Positions 1-8,599 are shown, numbered from the stretch's first letter. The stretch: 64,000 nt of DNA from Roseiarcus sp963806935 (GCA_963806935.1 CAWEAT010000002.1:186001-250000), one strand, 5' to 3'. A program made the numbers and translations. Notes: generated by a model from the letters alone, not told the origin.

Positions 1-25
1 CGGAGCTCGGCGCCGCTCCTGCGGA

Positions 26-394
26 TCAGGCGCAGACCCCTTTTTGCCATTTCGTCGAAGCGACGGTGCTCGGATTAGAGATTTCGATGTCGTGGCACTC
101 CTGCTGCGTCACGCCGTCCTGTGCCTGCACTGTCCCGTTCAGGTACTTGATGATGCAGCAGCCCTTCTCATTGCGGGCGGCGCGCGACGTCGCCTTGGCG
201 GGCTTGGCTTTCGCGTTCTTTTTGGCCCTCGCCTTCGCGGCCGCCGTTTTGGATTTCGAGGCCTTCGTTTTCGCCGCGGCGGACTTGGGGGCCTTGGTCG
301 CCGCGACTTGCTTGGACGGCGCCGCGCGCGACTTCGTCTTCGATTTGGACGAAGACTTGACTGGTTTTCTCACGGGACCTTCCCCGAGGACCAT
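26..394 (-). CDS. Basic Lys/Ala-rich protein with Cys-containing C-terminal module
   Basis: A 122-residue protein in two parts. Residues 1-75 are almost entirely Lys, Ala, Ser, Arg and Pro with repeated AKA/SKS patterns, like a histone H1-type or polymer-granule-associated tail. Residues 76-122 form a non-repetitive module with a Cys pair, an isolated Cys and a terminal Cys (positions about 79, 80, 100, 121). No named family is recognised. The basic tail suggests binding to nucleic acid or another polyanion; that is inference. A GTG at 373 preceded by GGGGAAGG is an alternative, perhaps better, start giving 115 residues. No operon partner is evident. Confidence 0.6.
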   Translation of the reverse strand: MVLGEGPVRKPVKSSSKSKTKSRAAPSKQVAATKAPKSAAAKTKASKSKTAAAKARAKKNAKAKPAKATSRAARNEKGCCIIKYLNGTVQAQDGVTQQECHDIEISNPSTVASTKWQKGVCA

Positions 395-598
395 CCGCCC
401 GAGTTGTTGCTCGTCGCACGACTCGCCGAATGGAACCGGAGACTAACGCTCGGCTAAGGGTCCACAACGCGTTTGAGGAATCGTCAGCCTCTTATCCACA
501 GCCGCGCATGCCCGCTCGGTCTGCCTTCGGTCTTGGCGCCGCGCTCGCTGAGCGCGGCGGGCGCGGTCGATGGCCGCGTAAGAAGGGAGGCCCGCCCC

Positions 599-1294
599 CT
601 ATCCCTTCTTCTGCCCCTTCACATACGCGATATACCCCTCGACGTCCTTCGCCGGCTCGGCGTAGGCGTCGCCGAGCGCCTTGGCGACTGCGGCCATGTA
701 GGTCTTCGCCCATTCGGGGTAGTGGTAGTCGATCACCTTGAGGAATTCGAGACTCGCCGCGAGGCGGATGTCGGCGATCGAGGGATGGTCGCCGCCGATG
801 AAGGTCTTGCCGTCGAGATAGAACTTCTTGAACACGTCGAGCGTCTCGCCGACCGCCCCGACCGCCGCCTTCTGCGCCTTGTCCTTTTCCGCTGCGGTCG
901 CGTCGCTCGCGCCGACCTCGCCCGCGTATTGCGGGAAGTTCAGCGCGCCATAGGTCGAGCGCACGATATAGGGATAGAGCGTGCCGACAATATAGAACAT
1001 CGCGCTGTCGACCATCGCCCGCTTTTCCAGCTCGGTCGGATAGAGCTTGTCGAGATGATGCTTGTTCGAGAGATACTGCATGATCGCGCAGCTCTCCCAC
1101 ATCACGCCTCTCGGCAGGCCCGCCGCCTCCATCATCGGCGTCAGATGGGCCGGGTTCTTGGCCAGGAAGTCGTCGGTGCGGGTCTTGCCGTAGACGTCGT
1201 CCTCGGTGAAATCGAGCTTCGCCGCGCGCACGAACACGCGCGCGGTCATGTTGTTGACGCTCGGCTTGATGACATGGAGCTTGATCGCAGACAT
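599..1294 (-). CDS. Glutathione S-transferase family protein
   Basis: A 231-residue cytosolic GST. The N-terminal thioredoxin-like half carries a Ser/Asn/Met stretch at the usual thiol-activating position (SVNNMTARV, about residues 11-19) and an ESCAI motif near residue 66 where glutathione-binding Glu/Ser residues lie. The C-terminal half is all-alpha and includes the family's helix-capping pattern PSIADIRLA (about residues 171-179). AGGAGG lies 8 bases before the ATG. It is the last gene of a four-gene minus-strand operon with a CoA ligase and a citryl-CoA-lyase-like enzyme, so it may act as an isomerase or conjugating enzyme in that pathway and not in general detoxification. The substrate is unknown. 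Confidence 0.88.
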   Translation of the reverse strand: MSAIKLHVIKPSVNNMTARVFVRAAKLDFTEDDVYGKTRTDDFLAKNPAHLTPMMEAAGLPRGVMWESCAIMQYLSNKHHLDKLYPTELEKRAMVDSAMFYIVGTLYPYIVRSTYGALNFPQYAGEVGASDATAAEKDKAQKAAVGAVGETLDVFKKFYLDGKTFIGGDHPSIADIRLAASLEFLKVIDYHYPEWAKTYMAAVAKALGDAYAEPAKDVEGYIAYVKGQKKG

Positions 1295-1322
1295 GTGACG
1301 CTTCCTCCTGGTTCAGGTTCGA

Positions 1323-1943
1323 CTATTTGCGGTTTGAATGCGCGAGCGCGGGTTCGGGCTCACGATATGGGTCCTTGGGCGACCGGTCCGCCGACAGGCT
1401 CTTGGTCGCCGACTTGACGAGGCTTTCGATCGCGTCGGCGATGTGAACCTCCATGATCGCTCGGTCGCCGCGCGCGACGCGCAGGTTGTGGGCGGCGAAC
1501 AGCACCTCGGAGCGCGTGAAGCCCGCAGGCGCATCGAACTTCCAGCACGAAAGCTCGATCAGGAGCCCGAGCGGATCCTCGAAATAGACCGCGTCGAAGA
1601 TCATCCGGTCGCGCACCCCGGTGTTGGGGACGCCGCGCGCGCCGAGCCGCTCGACGATCTGCATGAAGACGGCGCGCGAGACGTTGAACGCGATGTGATG
1701 GACGCAGCCGGTGTCGGTCGGCGTGCGGCGCTTGATGGCCTTGCGGTCCTCGCGGGTGAAGACGGTGATGAGCCGGTCGTCGCCCGGATCGAAGTAGATA
1801 TGGCTCTCGCCGGCGTTGTCGAGGTTCGGCTGCTCGAAAATGAAGGGCATGCCGAGCAGGCCTTCCCAGAAGTCGATCGAGGTCTGGCGATCGGCGCCGA
1901 CCAGCGTGATATGATGCAGCCCCTGAGTCTGAAGCTTTTGCAT
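1323..1943 (-). CDS. VOC family protein (glyoxalase/extradiol dioxygenase fold)
   Basis: A 206-residue vicinal-oxygen-chelate protein. The first beta-alpha-beta-beta-beta unit starts GLHHITLVGAD (residues 8-18) and the second has GCVHHIAFNV near residue 79, ending in YFEDPLGLLIEL near residue 125. The two His and the Glu form the expected metal triad. Its single VOC pair, followed by a 70-residue tail, resembles short ring-cleavage dioxygenase relatives, but isomerase or lyase chemistry is equally possible. GGAGGA lies just before the start. The gene sits 12 bases after the CoA ligase stop and 28 bases before the GST start, so all are probably cotranscribed. Confidence 0.85.
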   Translation of the reverse strand: MQKLQTQGLHHITLVGADRQTSIDFWEGLLGMPFIFEQPNLDNAGESHIYFDPGDDRLITVFTREDRKAIKRRTPTDTGCVHHIAFNVSRAVFMQIVERLGARGVPNTGVRDRMIFDAVYFEDPLGLLIELSCWKFDAPAGFTRSEVLFAAHNLRVARGDRAIMEVHIADAIESLVKSATKSLSADRSPKDPYREPEPALAHSNRK

Positions 1944-1955
1944 TTCCTCCTCCCT

Positions 1956-3263
1956 TCAGGCTTTCTCGACCAGTTTCGACTTGTATTCGCTGCGCGGGAG
2001 AGCGCCCGCCGGCGCGAGCTCGATCTCCGTCGTCACCAGGAGCTTATCACGCAAGCGCGCGCGGATGCGCTCGGCGAGACCCTCGGTCTCCGCGCCGGAA
2101 GCGAGCTCGACCCTGATCGGCAGCGGCGGCTCCTGCCTCACCCCGGGCGCACGCGGGCGGATCATGATGACGCCCGCGACCGCTGGCGCGAATTCGTTGA
2201 CGACCTCGCGCACCGCCGAGGGAAAGACATTGACCCCGCGCACGATCAGCATGTCGTCGGTGCGCCCGATGCAGCGCACCCGTGGGCTCGTGCGGCCGCA
2301 GGCGCATCGTCCCACGCCGAGCCGCACGTGATCGCGGGTGCGGAAGCGCAGAAGCGGCGCGGAGCGGTTGACGAGGTGGGTCAGCACCAGTTCCCCCTCG
2401 GCGCCGTCGACGAGCGGCTTCTCGGCCCCGGTTGCCGGATCGATCAGCTCAAAGTGAACGAAGCCGCGGCCGCTGAAATGCATCCCCGCCTTTTCTTCGC
2501 ACTCGCCCCACAGAGAAACGGAAATGTCTCCGATGCCCATCGCCTCGGTGACGCTCGCGCCCCATCCCGCCTCGAGCTTGGCGCGCATGGCCGGTTCGCC
2601 GCCGCCAGGTTCGCCTGCGACCATGACCCGCTTCACGCTTGACGCGCTGAGATCGACGCCGCGCGCCTGTCCCCACTCGACGAGATGAAGCGCATAGGAC
2701 GGCGTCATCGCGACGACGGCCGGCTTCAGGAGCTCGACCGCCGTCATCAACCGCTCGGTGTTTCCGGAGCCGACCGGGATGTGGCAGAGCCCGAGCCGGT
2801 CGAATGCGCCAAGCGCCGCGCCGGCGACGAACGGGCCGGCGTTATAGGTCGAGACGATGCGCTCGCCGCGCTTGAGGCCCGAGGCCGCATAGGAGCGCGC
2901 CGAGGTCCGCACCCAGACTTCAAGATCGGCGGCGGTCAGCGGGATGTAGCTCGGCGTTCCGGTGGTGCCGCTGGTCGAATAGATCCGGACGATCTCTTCG
3001 GGCGCGGCGGTCAGATGGGCGCCGATCGGCTCGTCGGCCGAGCGCGAGCGCCTGAGCTCGTCTTTTTCGGTCAGCGGCAGCGCCGGGATTGCTTCGAGGC
3101 CGCCGACGGCGCCGTGGGTCGCGAATCCGGCCCGCTCGAGCTTCATGCGATAGAAGCGCGACCGCTCGAACAGATATTCGATCTGCTTGAGATAGAGCGG
3201 CGCGTCGATGCGCGCCTGGTCCTCCCAGGGCGCCGCCTCGATCTCGGGCTCGACCATCGCCAT
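1956..3263 (-). CDS. PaaK-type AMP-binding acyl/aryl-CoA ligase
   Basis: A 435-residue member of the phenylacetate-CoA ligase family, which converts a carboxylic acid to its CoA thioester via an acyl-adenylate. The P-loop is RIYSTSGTTGTPS (about residues 103-115), an adenylate-site motif VTEAMGIGD follows near residue 240, and the C-terminal hinge is GRTDDMLIVRGVNVFPS near residue 335, typical of PaaK. A Cys pair in GRCACGRTSPR just before it recalls the zinc-binding loop seen in some members. The start was chosen at the ATG that shares one base with the upstream stop (TGATG), implying translational coupling with the citryl-CoA-lyase-like gene. The substrate is unknown. Confidence 0.88.
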   Translation of the reverse strand: MAMVEPEIEAAPWEDQARIDAPLYLKQIEYLFERSRFYRMKLERAGFATHGAVGGLEAIPALPLTEKDELRRSRSADEPIGAHLTAAPEEIVRIYSTSGTTGTPSYIPLTAADLEVWVRTSARSYAASGLKRGERIVSTYNAGPFVAGAALGAFDRLGLCHIPVGSGNTERLMTAVELLKPAVVAMTPSYALHLVEWGQARGVDLSASSVKRVMVAGEPGGGEPAMRAKLEAGWGASVTEAMGIGDISVSLWGECEEKAGMHFSGRGFVHFELIDPATGAEKPLVDGAEGELVLTHLVNRSAPLLRFRTRDHVRLGVGRCACGRTSPRVRCIGRTDDMLIVRGVNVFPSAVREVVNEFAPAVAGVIMIRPRAPGVRQEPPLPIRVELASGAETEGLAERIRARLRDKLLVTTEIELAPAGALPRSEYKSKLVEKA

Positions 3264-4057
3264 CAGGCGACCCCGTCCGCATCGGCGGTATGCGCGATCG
3301 CTTCCTCGCCCTTCGAGGCCATGAGAAAGCCGATCGGGGTCTCGGCCTCCTCGATGCAGTGGGCGATGAGGCCGGCTGTGCGGGCGAGGATCGGCACGGC
3401 GCGAATGAGGCCGGGCGGAACATCGACGTCGCGGAGGGTCGCCGCGATGGTCATCGACACGTTCATCGGCAGCGGCTTGCCCCAAACCTCGGCCGCCGCC
3501 CTGGTCAGCGCCAGCGCCGCCTCGACCGAGCGCCCGGCGATCCGGCGTTCGCGCGCGAGCTCGATCATCCGCTCGGCGCGCGGATCGACGGGCTTGTGCA
3601 GCGGGTGGCCATACCCGGGCAGCGCCTTGCGCTCCTGGCGGTGCTCGCGCGCCACCGCGAGCGCCGCGGCGTCGAGCGAGCCGAAGGCCTCAGTGCGGGC
3701 GAGCACGTCTTCGATCACCTTCCGGCAAAGATCGGCCGCGCCGAGGATCACCGTGCCGCAGCCGAGCACGCCGGCGGCGACCGCGCCCTGAAGCGCGGCG
3801 GGATCGGCGTCGTAGGTCATCCGCGCCGCCTGGACGGACGGCGTGAGCCCATGCTCGGCGAGCGCGACTAGGCTCAGATCGAGAAAGAAGCGCTGATCGT
3901 CGGTCGGCGCCCGGCCGGTCGCGAGCAGGAAAGCATAGTCGGTGAAGCTCATCGCCCCCATGAGGTCGCGGGCGAGATCGCGTCCGCGCACCATCACCCG
4001 GTCGCTCGACGCGGCGGCGATCGCGGTCCGCGCGGCTCCCGGCTTGCCGATCAGCAT
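3263..4057 (-). CDS. Citrate synthase family protein, citryl-CoA-lyase-like
   Basis: A 264-residue protein, much shorter than citrate synthase (about 380-430) but the right size for the citryl-CoA lyase / ATP-citrate-lyase C-terminal type. It keeps the catalytic signature GYGHPLHKPVDPRA (about residues 148-161), containing the active-site His and an Arg, and the family pattern VWGKPLPMNVS near residue 190. It probably makes or cleaves a C-C bond in a 3-hydroxyacyl-CoA thioester. GGGAGG lies 8 bases before the ATG. It is the first gene of an operon and overlaps the CoA ligase by one base, so the ligase product is a plausible substrate. True citryl-CoA activity is not shown by the sequence. Confidence 0.82.
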   Translation of the reverse strand: MLIGKPGAARTAIAAASSDRVMVRGRDLARDLMGAMSFTDYAFLLATGRAPTDDQRFFLDLSLVALAEHGLTPSVQAARMTYDADPAALQGAVAAGVLGCGTVILGAADLCRKVIEDVLARTEAFGSLDAAALAVAREHRQERKALPGYGHPLHKPVDPRAERMIELARERRIAGRSVEAALALTRAAAEVWGKPLPMNVSMTIAATLRDVDVPPGLIRAVPILARTAGLIAHCIEEAETPIGFLMASKGEEAIAHTADADGVA

Positions 4058-4118
4058 GGGCGATCCTCCCGGCGTCCGACCCCCTCGCTTCCCGCTTGCG
4101 GTGAAAGGGTGTAGTACG

Positions 4119-4131
4119 ATTGTAGGACAAT
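4119..4131. promoter_or_regulatory. Palindromic operator, GntR/FCD type
   Basis: ATTGT-AGG-ACAAT is a perfect inverted repeat with 5-base arms and fits the TnGTnnnACnA consensus known for FadR-subfamily GntR repressors. It lies between the divergent citryl-CoA-lyase-like gene and the GntR gene, 17 bases before the GntR start. A second short palindrome, GTAGTAC, lies at 4111-4117. The site probably lets the regulator control both directions; binding is inferred. Confidence 0.6.
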
Positions 4132-4147
4132 ATCAGAGAGGGGGCCC

Positions 4148-4916
4148 GTGTCAAACGCCGCCGCTGCGAAGAGGACGATCGCGGGCTCGCGCGGCCCGGC
4201 CCCGCCGGCGCATGGCGCAACCGTCGCCTTCATCGTCGAGCGGCTGCGCGAGGACATTCTGGCCGGGCGGCTTCCGCCGGGGTCGCGGCTCGTCGAATGC
4301 GACCTCACCGCCCGCTTCGTTGTAAGCCGCGGCCCGGTGCGGGAGGCGCTGAGGCGCCTCAGCGCCGACGGCCTGATCGAGCATTGGCCCCATCGCGGCG
4401 CCGTCGTGCGGCGGCTCACCGAGCGCGAGATCCGCGAACTGTTCCTGATCCGGATCGAAATGGAAGCGCTGGCCGCCCGGCTCGCCGCCATGACGGATGC
4501 TCCCGACCGGCGGGAGCGTTTCGCCGCCGCGATCCAGCCGATCTACGCCGAGGCGGCCCGCAACGCTTGCGAATATCTCAAGGAGAACGCCGCCTTCCAC
4601 GATGCGGTGATGGCGCTTGCCGACAATCTTCAGCTTCGCGAGCTGGCGGCGCGGCTGCAGTTGCCGCTCATCATGGCGCAGGTCGGCGACGTCCTGACGC
4701 CGGCGGTGCTCGAGGCTTCGGTTCGCGAGCACCGCGCCATCGCGCGGGCCATCCTCGAGCGCGACCCGGGCGCCGCGTCGGCGCGCATGCGCGCCCATCT
4801 CGAACGCGCCGCCGCGCTCGCGCTCGCCAGTCGCGCCGCGGCCCAGGACCGACGCGGCCCGGCGCAGCGCGGCGCCGGCGCCGGCTCGCGGGCGGAGCGC
4901 GGCCGGGTCAGCTTGA
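4148..4916 (+). CDS. GntR family (FCD subfamily) transcriptional regulator
   Basis: The N-terminal winged helix-turn-helix spans about residues 25-90 with FIVERLREDILAGRLPPG and the recognition segment VSRGPVREALRRLSADGL. An all-alpha FCD effector domain follows to about residue 225, with the usual Asp/His metal or ligand residues (NAAFHDAVM near residue 142, REHRAIARAI near residue 198). Start is GTG. It is divergent from the catabolic operon and probably its repressor. The reading frame stays open far past the FCD domain and through the whole next gene (to 5761), which is implausible. A stop one frame over at 4914-4916 would give a normal 255-residue protein, so a late one-base insertion is suspected. 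The end is therefore uncertain. Confidence 0.75.
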
Positions 4917-4970
4917 CACCGCCGGGCCCGCCGCCCTTAAGCAACGGCGCGCTTCAGCGAGGGAAGATCC

Positions 4971-5732
4971 ATGTGGACGATTTGGCTCTGCATCGGCGTC
5001 GCCGTGGCCGCCTTCGCTTTCGGCGTCGCTGGACTTTATCTGCAAAAGCTGTTGCCGGAGCCGCACACCGCGGACCGTTCGCGCGACATGATCGGCGCGA
5101 TCGTCGGCCTCATCTCGCTTCTGCTGGCGCTCGTGCTCGGCACCCTCGTCGGCTCGGCGTACAGCTTCTACTCGACCCAGAAATCGGAGATGGAGACCTT
5201 CGCCGCCCGCGCCATTCAGCTCGATCTGGCGCTGGCCGAATTCGGGCCGGAGACAGCGCCGGCGCGGGCGCGGATGAAACAGCAGCTGCAAGGGGTCCGC
5301 GACATGGTGTGGGGCGGAAACATCCGCGAGGCCGCGAACGCTCTCAGGGTCGCGGAGCCGCTTCCGCACCTCAGGGAACTGGACGAATACGTCGCCTCGC
5401 TCGATCCCAAGACGCCGGCGCAGCGGCAATTCGCCGCGGCAGCCTCCGCCGATGTCGCAGCGATCGAGCACACCCGATTGCTCATTTCGCTCCAGCTGGC
5501 GAGTTCCGTGTCCTGGCCGCTGGTCGTTATCGTGGTGTCGTGGGGGCTGATCCTCTTTTGCGGCTACGGCCTTCTCTCGCGCATCAACGCCACCACGCTG
5601 ACCGCGCTTGCCTTGGGCGCGTTCGCGGTCGGCAGCGCCCTCTTCCTCATTCTCGAGCTGAGCCAGCCCTTCGCCGGCGTCTTCCGCATCCCCTCGGGCG
5701 CCTACGATCAGATGCTGGAGGCGCTGACGTGA
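4971..5732 (+). CDS. DUF4239 (bestrophin-like) membrane protein
   Basis: A 253-residue inner-membrane protein with four hydrophobic segments: residues 2-24, about 41-62, about 180-205 and about 210-232. The central region, residues 65-175, is soluble and helical. This layout and the Ser/Thr-rich segment after the second helix match the DUF4239 family, sometimes called bestrophin-related; no transport activity is established for it. It follows the GntR gene by about 55 bases and converges with the radical SAM gene at its 3' end. A role in the upstream catabolic pathway is not supported. Confidence 0.8.
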   Translation: MWTIWLCIGVAVAAFAFGVAGLYLQKLLPEPHTADRSRDMIGAIVGLISLLLALVLGTLVGSAYSFYSTQKSEMETFAARAIQLDLALAEFGPETAPARARMKQQLQGVRDMVWGGNIREAANALRVAEPLPHLRELDEYVASLDPKTPAQRQFAAAASADVAAIEHTRLLISLQLASSVSWPLVVIVVSWGLILFCGYGLLSRINATTLTALALGAFAVGSALFLILELSQPFAGVFRIPSGAYDQMLEALT

Positions 5733-5748
5733 GCCGCGGCTCGCGCCC

Positions 5749-6843
5749 TCACGCGGCGTAGCGCTCGATGTCGACCGGCAGCCGCCGCGAGCCCCATTGG
5801 CCGGGCTCGGCGGCGAACACACCCGCCATCTTCGTCCCACAGCTTAAGCAAGCGCCGGAGGCGTCGAGCGCGTAGCCCGTGATCGTGTAGCCATCGCGCT
5901 CGATCGCCCGCGCCCCGCAGGTCGGGCAGAGCGTCGCCTGCCGCGCCGGATCGTGGACATTGCCGACATAGACGTGATGAAGCCCGTTCTTGATCGCAAT
6001 CGAGCGCGCCCGCTGCAGCGTCGCCGAAGGCGTCGGAGCCGTCTCCAGCATATGATAGTCGGGGTGGAAGGCGGTGAAATGCAGCGGAACGTCGCGCTTG
6101 AGCTCGCGCGCGAACCATCGCGTCATCGCCTCGAGCTCCTCGTCCGAATCGTTCTCGCCGGGAATGAGCAGCGTCGTGACCTCGGTCCAGACATTCGTCT
6201 CGTGCACGAGATATTTGAGCGTATCGAGCACCGGGGCGAGCGCGCCCGCGCAGCGTTTGGCGTAGAACCGCTCGGTGAAGGCCTTGAGATCGACGTTCGC
6301 GGCGTCCATCCCGGCGAAGAGGCGCTTGCGCGGCTCCTCACAGACGAAGCCCGCGGTGACGGCGACATTCTTCACGCCCCTCGCCCGGCAGGCTTCGGCC
6401 GTGTCGAGCGCATATTCCATGAAGACGACCGGATCGTTGTAGGTATAGGCGACGCTCGCGCACCCGAGCCGCTCGGCCGCGCGCGCGATCGTCTCCGGCG
6501 TTGCGTGGGCGCTCAGACGCGCTGTCTCGCGGCTCTTGGAAATGTCCCAGTTCTGGCAGAAGCCGCAGGCGAGGTTGCAGCCCGCCGTGCCGAACGACAG
6601 CACCGAGGAGCCGGGCAGGAAATGATTGAGCGGCTTCTTCTCGATCGGATCGACGCAGAAGCCGGTCGAACGGCCGTAGCCGGTGAGCTCCATGCCCTCG
6701 CCGTCTTCGCGCGCGCGGCGCACGAAGCACAAGCCGCGCTGGCCGGGACGCATCTTGCAGAAGCGCGGGCATAAGCCGCACTCGATCCGCCCGTCCTCGA
6801 GCCTCGTCCAAAATCCAACGTTCACGCTGTCGTCCGCGCCCAT
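5749..6843 (-). CDS. amrS: AmmeMemoRadiSam system radical SAM enzyme AmrS
   Basis: A 364-residue radical SAM enzyme. The 4Fe-4S motif is CNLACGFCQNWDISKS (about residues 89-104), with the aromatic residue replaced by Gly before the last Cys as usual in this family. An extra Cys cluster, CGLCPRFC, lies near residue 22. The C-terminus has two CxxC pairs (CPTCG and CLSCG, about residues 310 and 338), probably a zinc ribbon or auxiliary cluster. It is homologous to PflA-type activases but belongs to the AmrS group. The gene is divergent, with a 138-base spacer, from the fused Memo-AMMECR1 gene, completing the three-part system. The substrate of this system is not established. Confidence 0.92.
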   Translation of the reverse strand: MGADDSVNVGFWTRLEDGRIECGLCPRFCKMRPGQRGLCFVRRAREDGEGMELTGYGRSTGFCVDPIEKKPLNHFLPGSSVLSFGTAGCNLACGFCQNWDISKSRETARLSAHATPETIARAAERLGCASVAYTYNDPVVFMEYALDTAEACRARGVKNVAVTAGFVCEEPRKRLFAGMDAANVDLKAFTERFYAKRCAGALAPVLDTLKYLVHETNVWTEVTTLLIPGENDSDEELEAMTRWFARELKRDVPLHFTAFHPDYHMLETAPTPSATLQRARSIAIKNGLHHVYVGNVHDPARQATLCPTCGARAIERDGYTITGYALDASGACLSCGTKMAGVFAAEPGQWGSRRLPVDIERYAA

Positions 6844-6981
6844 GCTCCTTCGCCGCTTAAAAGCCGGCCCCTCCTGATCGCCGTCATGTCGTGACTGGGG
6901 CGTGAAATTGCAATGCGGCGCTCTGGCGCCCGAGCCTGCCCGCGCCTAGATTTTATACCGGCGACTATTGCGGGCGTGACC

Positions 6982-8430
6982 ATGCCGACAAACGATATCC
7001 ATCCCGCGCAGGTGGCGGGGATGTTCTATCCGGCGGCGCCGGAGGAACTGAACGCTTTGATCGGAGCGGTCCGCCGGGACGCGCGCGACGCCGGCGTCGC
7101 GCCGAAGGTCGTGATCGCGCCCCATGCCGGCCTCGTTTATTCCGGCGCGGTGGCGGCGAGCGCCTTCGGTCCGTGGGCGAAGCGCGCCGAGCCGCCGCGC
7201 CGCATCGTGATCATCGGTCCTGCCCACCGGGTCGCCTTCCGCGGGATCGCGGTCCATCCGGCGGTGAAATGGCGGACGCCGCTCGGCGAAGCGCAGGTCG
7301 CGGCGATTGCGCACGCCGAGCTCGCCAGGGCGCCGGGCGTCTTCGTCGATCCCCGGCCGTTCGCGGGCGAGCATTCGCTCGAAATGCATCTCGTGATGCT
7401 CCAGGCGATGCTGCCGGCCCCGTTCGAGATCGTTCCCATCCTCGTCGGCGACGCCGCTCCGCATGATGTCGCCGCGGCGCTGCGCGCCGTCTGGGGCGGC
7501 CCGGAGACGGTCATCGCCGTTTCCTCCGACCTCTCGCATTTCCTCGATCGAAGAGCCGCCGAAACGATCGACGCCGACACCGCCCGGCGGATTGAGACGC
7601 TGGACGCACAATCGCTCGACGGGGGCCGAGCCTGCGGCTTCCTGGCCGTCAGGGGCGCGCTCGAAGTCGCCGCCGAGCGCGACATGCGCATCAGCAGCCT
7701 GCATCTGGCGACTTCGGCCGACGTCGGCGCCGACGCGTCGCGGGTCGTCGGCTACGGCGCGTTCGCGTTCGAATATTCCGCCTCGGCGCGGCTCGCCGAG
7801 GCCGATCGCGAACTTCTGCTCTCGGCCTGCATGTCCGCGCTTGGGGAGGCGGCCCGGAACCGCGGCAAGCCGCCCGCGCCGAGCGTGAACCCGAAGTCGC
7901 CTGCGCTTTCGTCGTGGCGGGCGACCTTCGTCACGCTGTCCGAGAACGGCCAATTGCGCGGTTGCATCGGCTCGCCCGCGCCGAGACGGCCGCTCATCGA
8001 GGATGCAATCGCCAACACGGCGCAGGCCGGCTTCGCCGATCCGCGCTTCCCGCCTCTGAGCGAGAGCGATCTCGCCGGGCTGCGTCTCGATGTCTCGATT
8101 CTCTCGCATCCGCGTCCCGTCCCAGCCGAGAGCGAATCGATGCTTGCCGGCGCGCTCGAACCGGATCGCGACGGCCTTGTTCTCGGCGTCGGACGGCGCC
8201 GCGCGCTGTTCCTGCCGAGCGTCTGGCGTCAGCTTCCCGACGCGCGCGCATTCGTGCGTCATCTGGTCGCCAAGGCCGGCCTCGAAACGACAGGCTGGCC
8301 AGCGGGTTTGGAGGCGATGCGCTTCCGCGTCGAATCATTCGGCGCTCCGTGGCGATCAGTCGAAGCGGGAGAGATCGCGAATGCGGGAAGCGAGGACGCG
8401 AGAAGCTGGAATGCCCCTCGTCTGCACTAA
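6982..8430 (+). CDS. Fused AmrB (Memo) - AmrA (AMMECR1) protein
   Basis: A 482-residue two-domain protein. Residues 1-270 are a Memo/LigB-fold domain with metal-site residues APHAGLVYSG (about 46-55), GPAHRV (about 80), SSDLSHF (about 181) and a Cys in GGRACGFLA (about 215), matching the His/His/Cys metal ligands known in Memo. Residues 290-475 are an AMMECR1 domain with the signature GQLRGCIGSP (about 327-336). In most genomes these are separate proteins; here one chain links them. Start at the ATG giving IHPAQVAGMFYPA early, as in Memo proteins; an upstream ATG at 6913 adds 23 unlikely residues. The divergent neighbour is AmrS, so the three modules probably act together. Confidence 0.9.
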   Translation: MPTNDIHPAQVAGMFYPAAPEELNALIGAVRRDARDAGVAPKVVIAPHAGLVYSGAVAASAFGPWAKRAEPPRRIVIIGPAHRVAFRGIAVHPAVKWRTPLGEAQVAAIAHAELARAPGVFVDPRPFAGEHSLEMHLVMLQAMLPAPFEIVPILVGDAAPHDVAAALRAVWGGPETVIAVSSDLSHFLDRRAAETIDADTARRIETLDAQSLDGGRACGFLAVRGALEVAAERDMRISSLHLATSADVGADASRVVGYGAFAFEYSASARLAEADRELLLSACMSALGEAARNRGKPPAPSVNPKSPALSSWRATFVTLSENGQLRGCIGSPAPRRPLIEDAIANTAQAGFADPRFPPLSESDLAGLRLDVSILSHPRPVPAESESMLAGALEPDRDGLVLGVGRRRALFLPSVWRQLPDARAFVRHLVAKAGLETTGWPAGLEAMRFRVESFGAPWRSVEAGEIANAGSEDARSWNAPRLH

Positions 8431-8599
8431 AAGCAGGACCATTTGCTCAAAAAAAGTTGGTGCGCTGCAGCGGATTGAGGCGTCGAGGGTCTTGCCCTCA
8501 TTAATGCCCCAATGCCAATCTAGCGTTTGGAACCAAACAACGATCGCAACGTTGATTCCGCGACGGAACTGGGGGGCTCACAAAGCGCAGGAGCCTGTC

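Noticed and set aside
473..1417. A 314-codon plus-strand open frame opposite the first GST
   Set aside because: Antisense of a gene with clear homology and a good ribosome binding site on the other strand.
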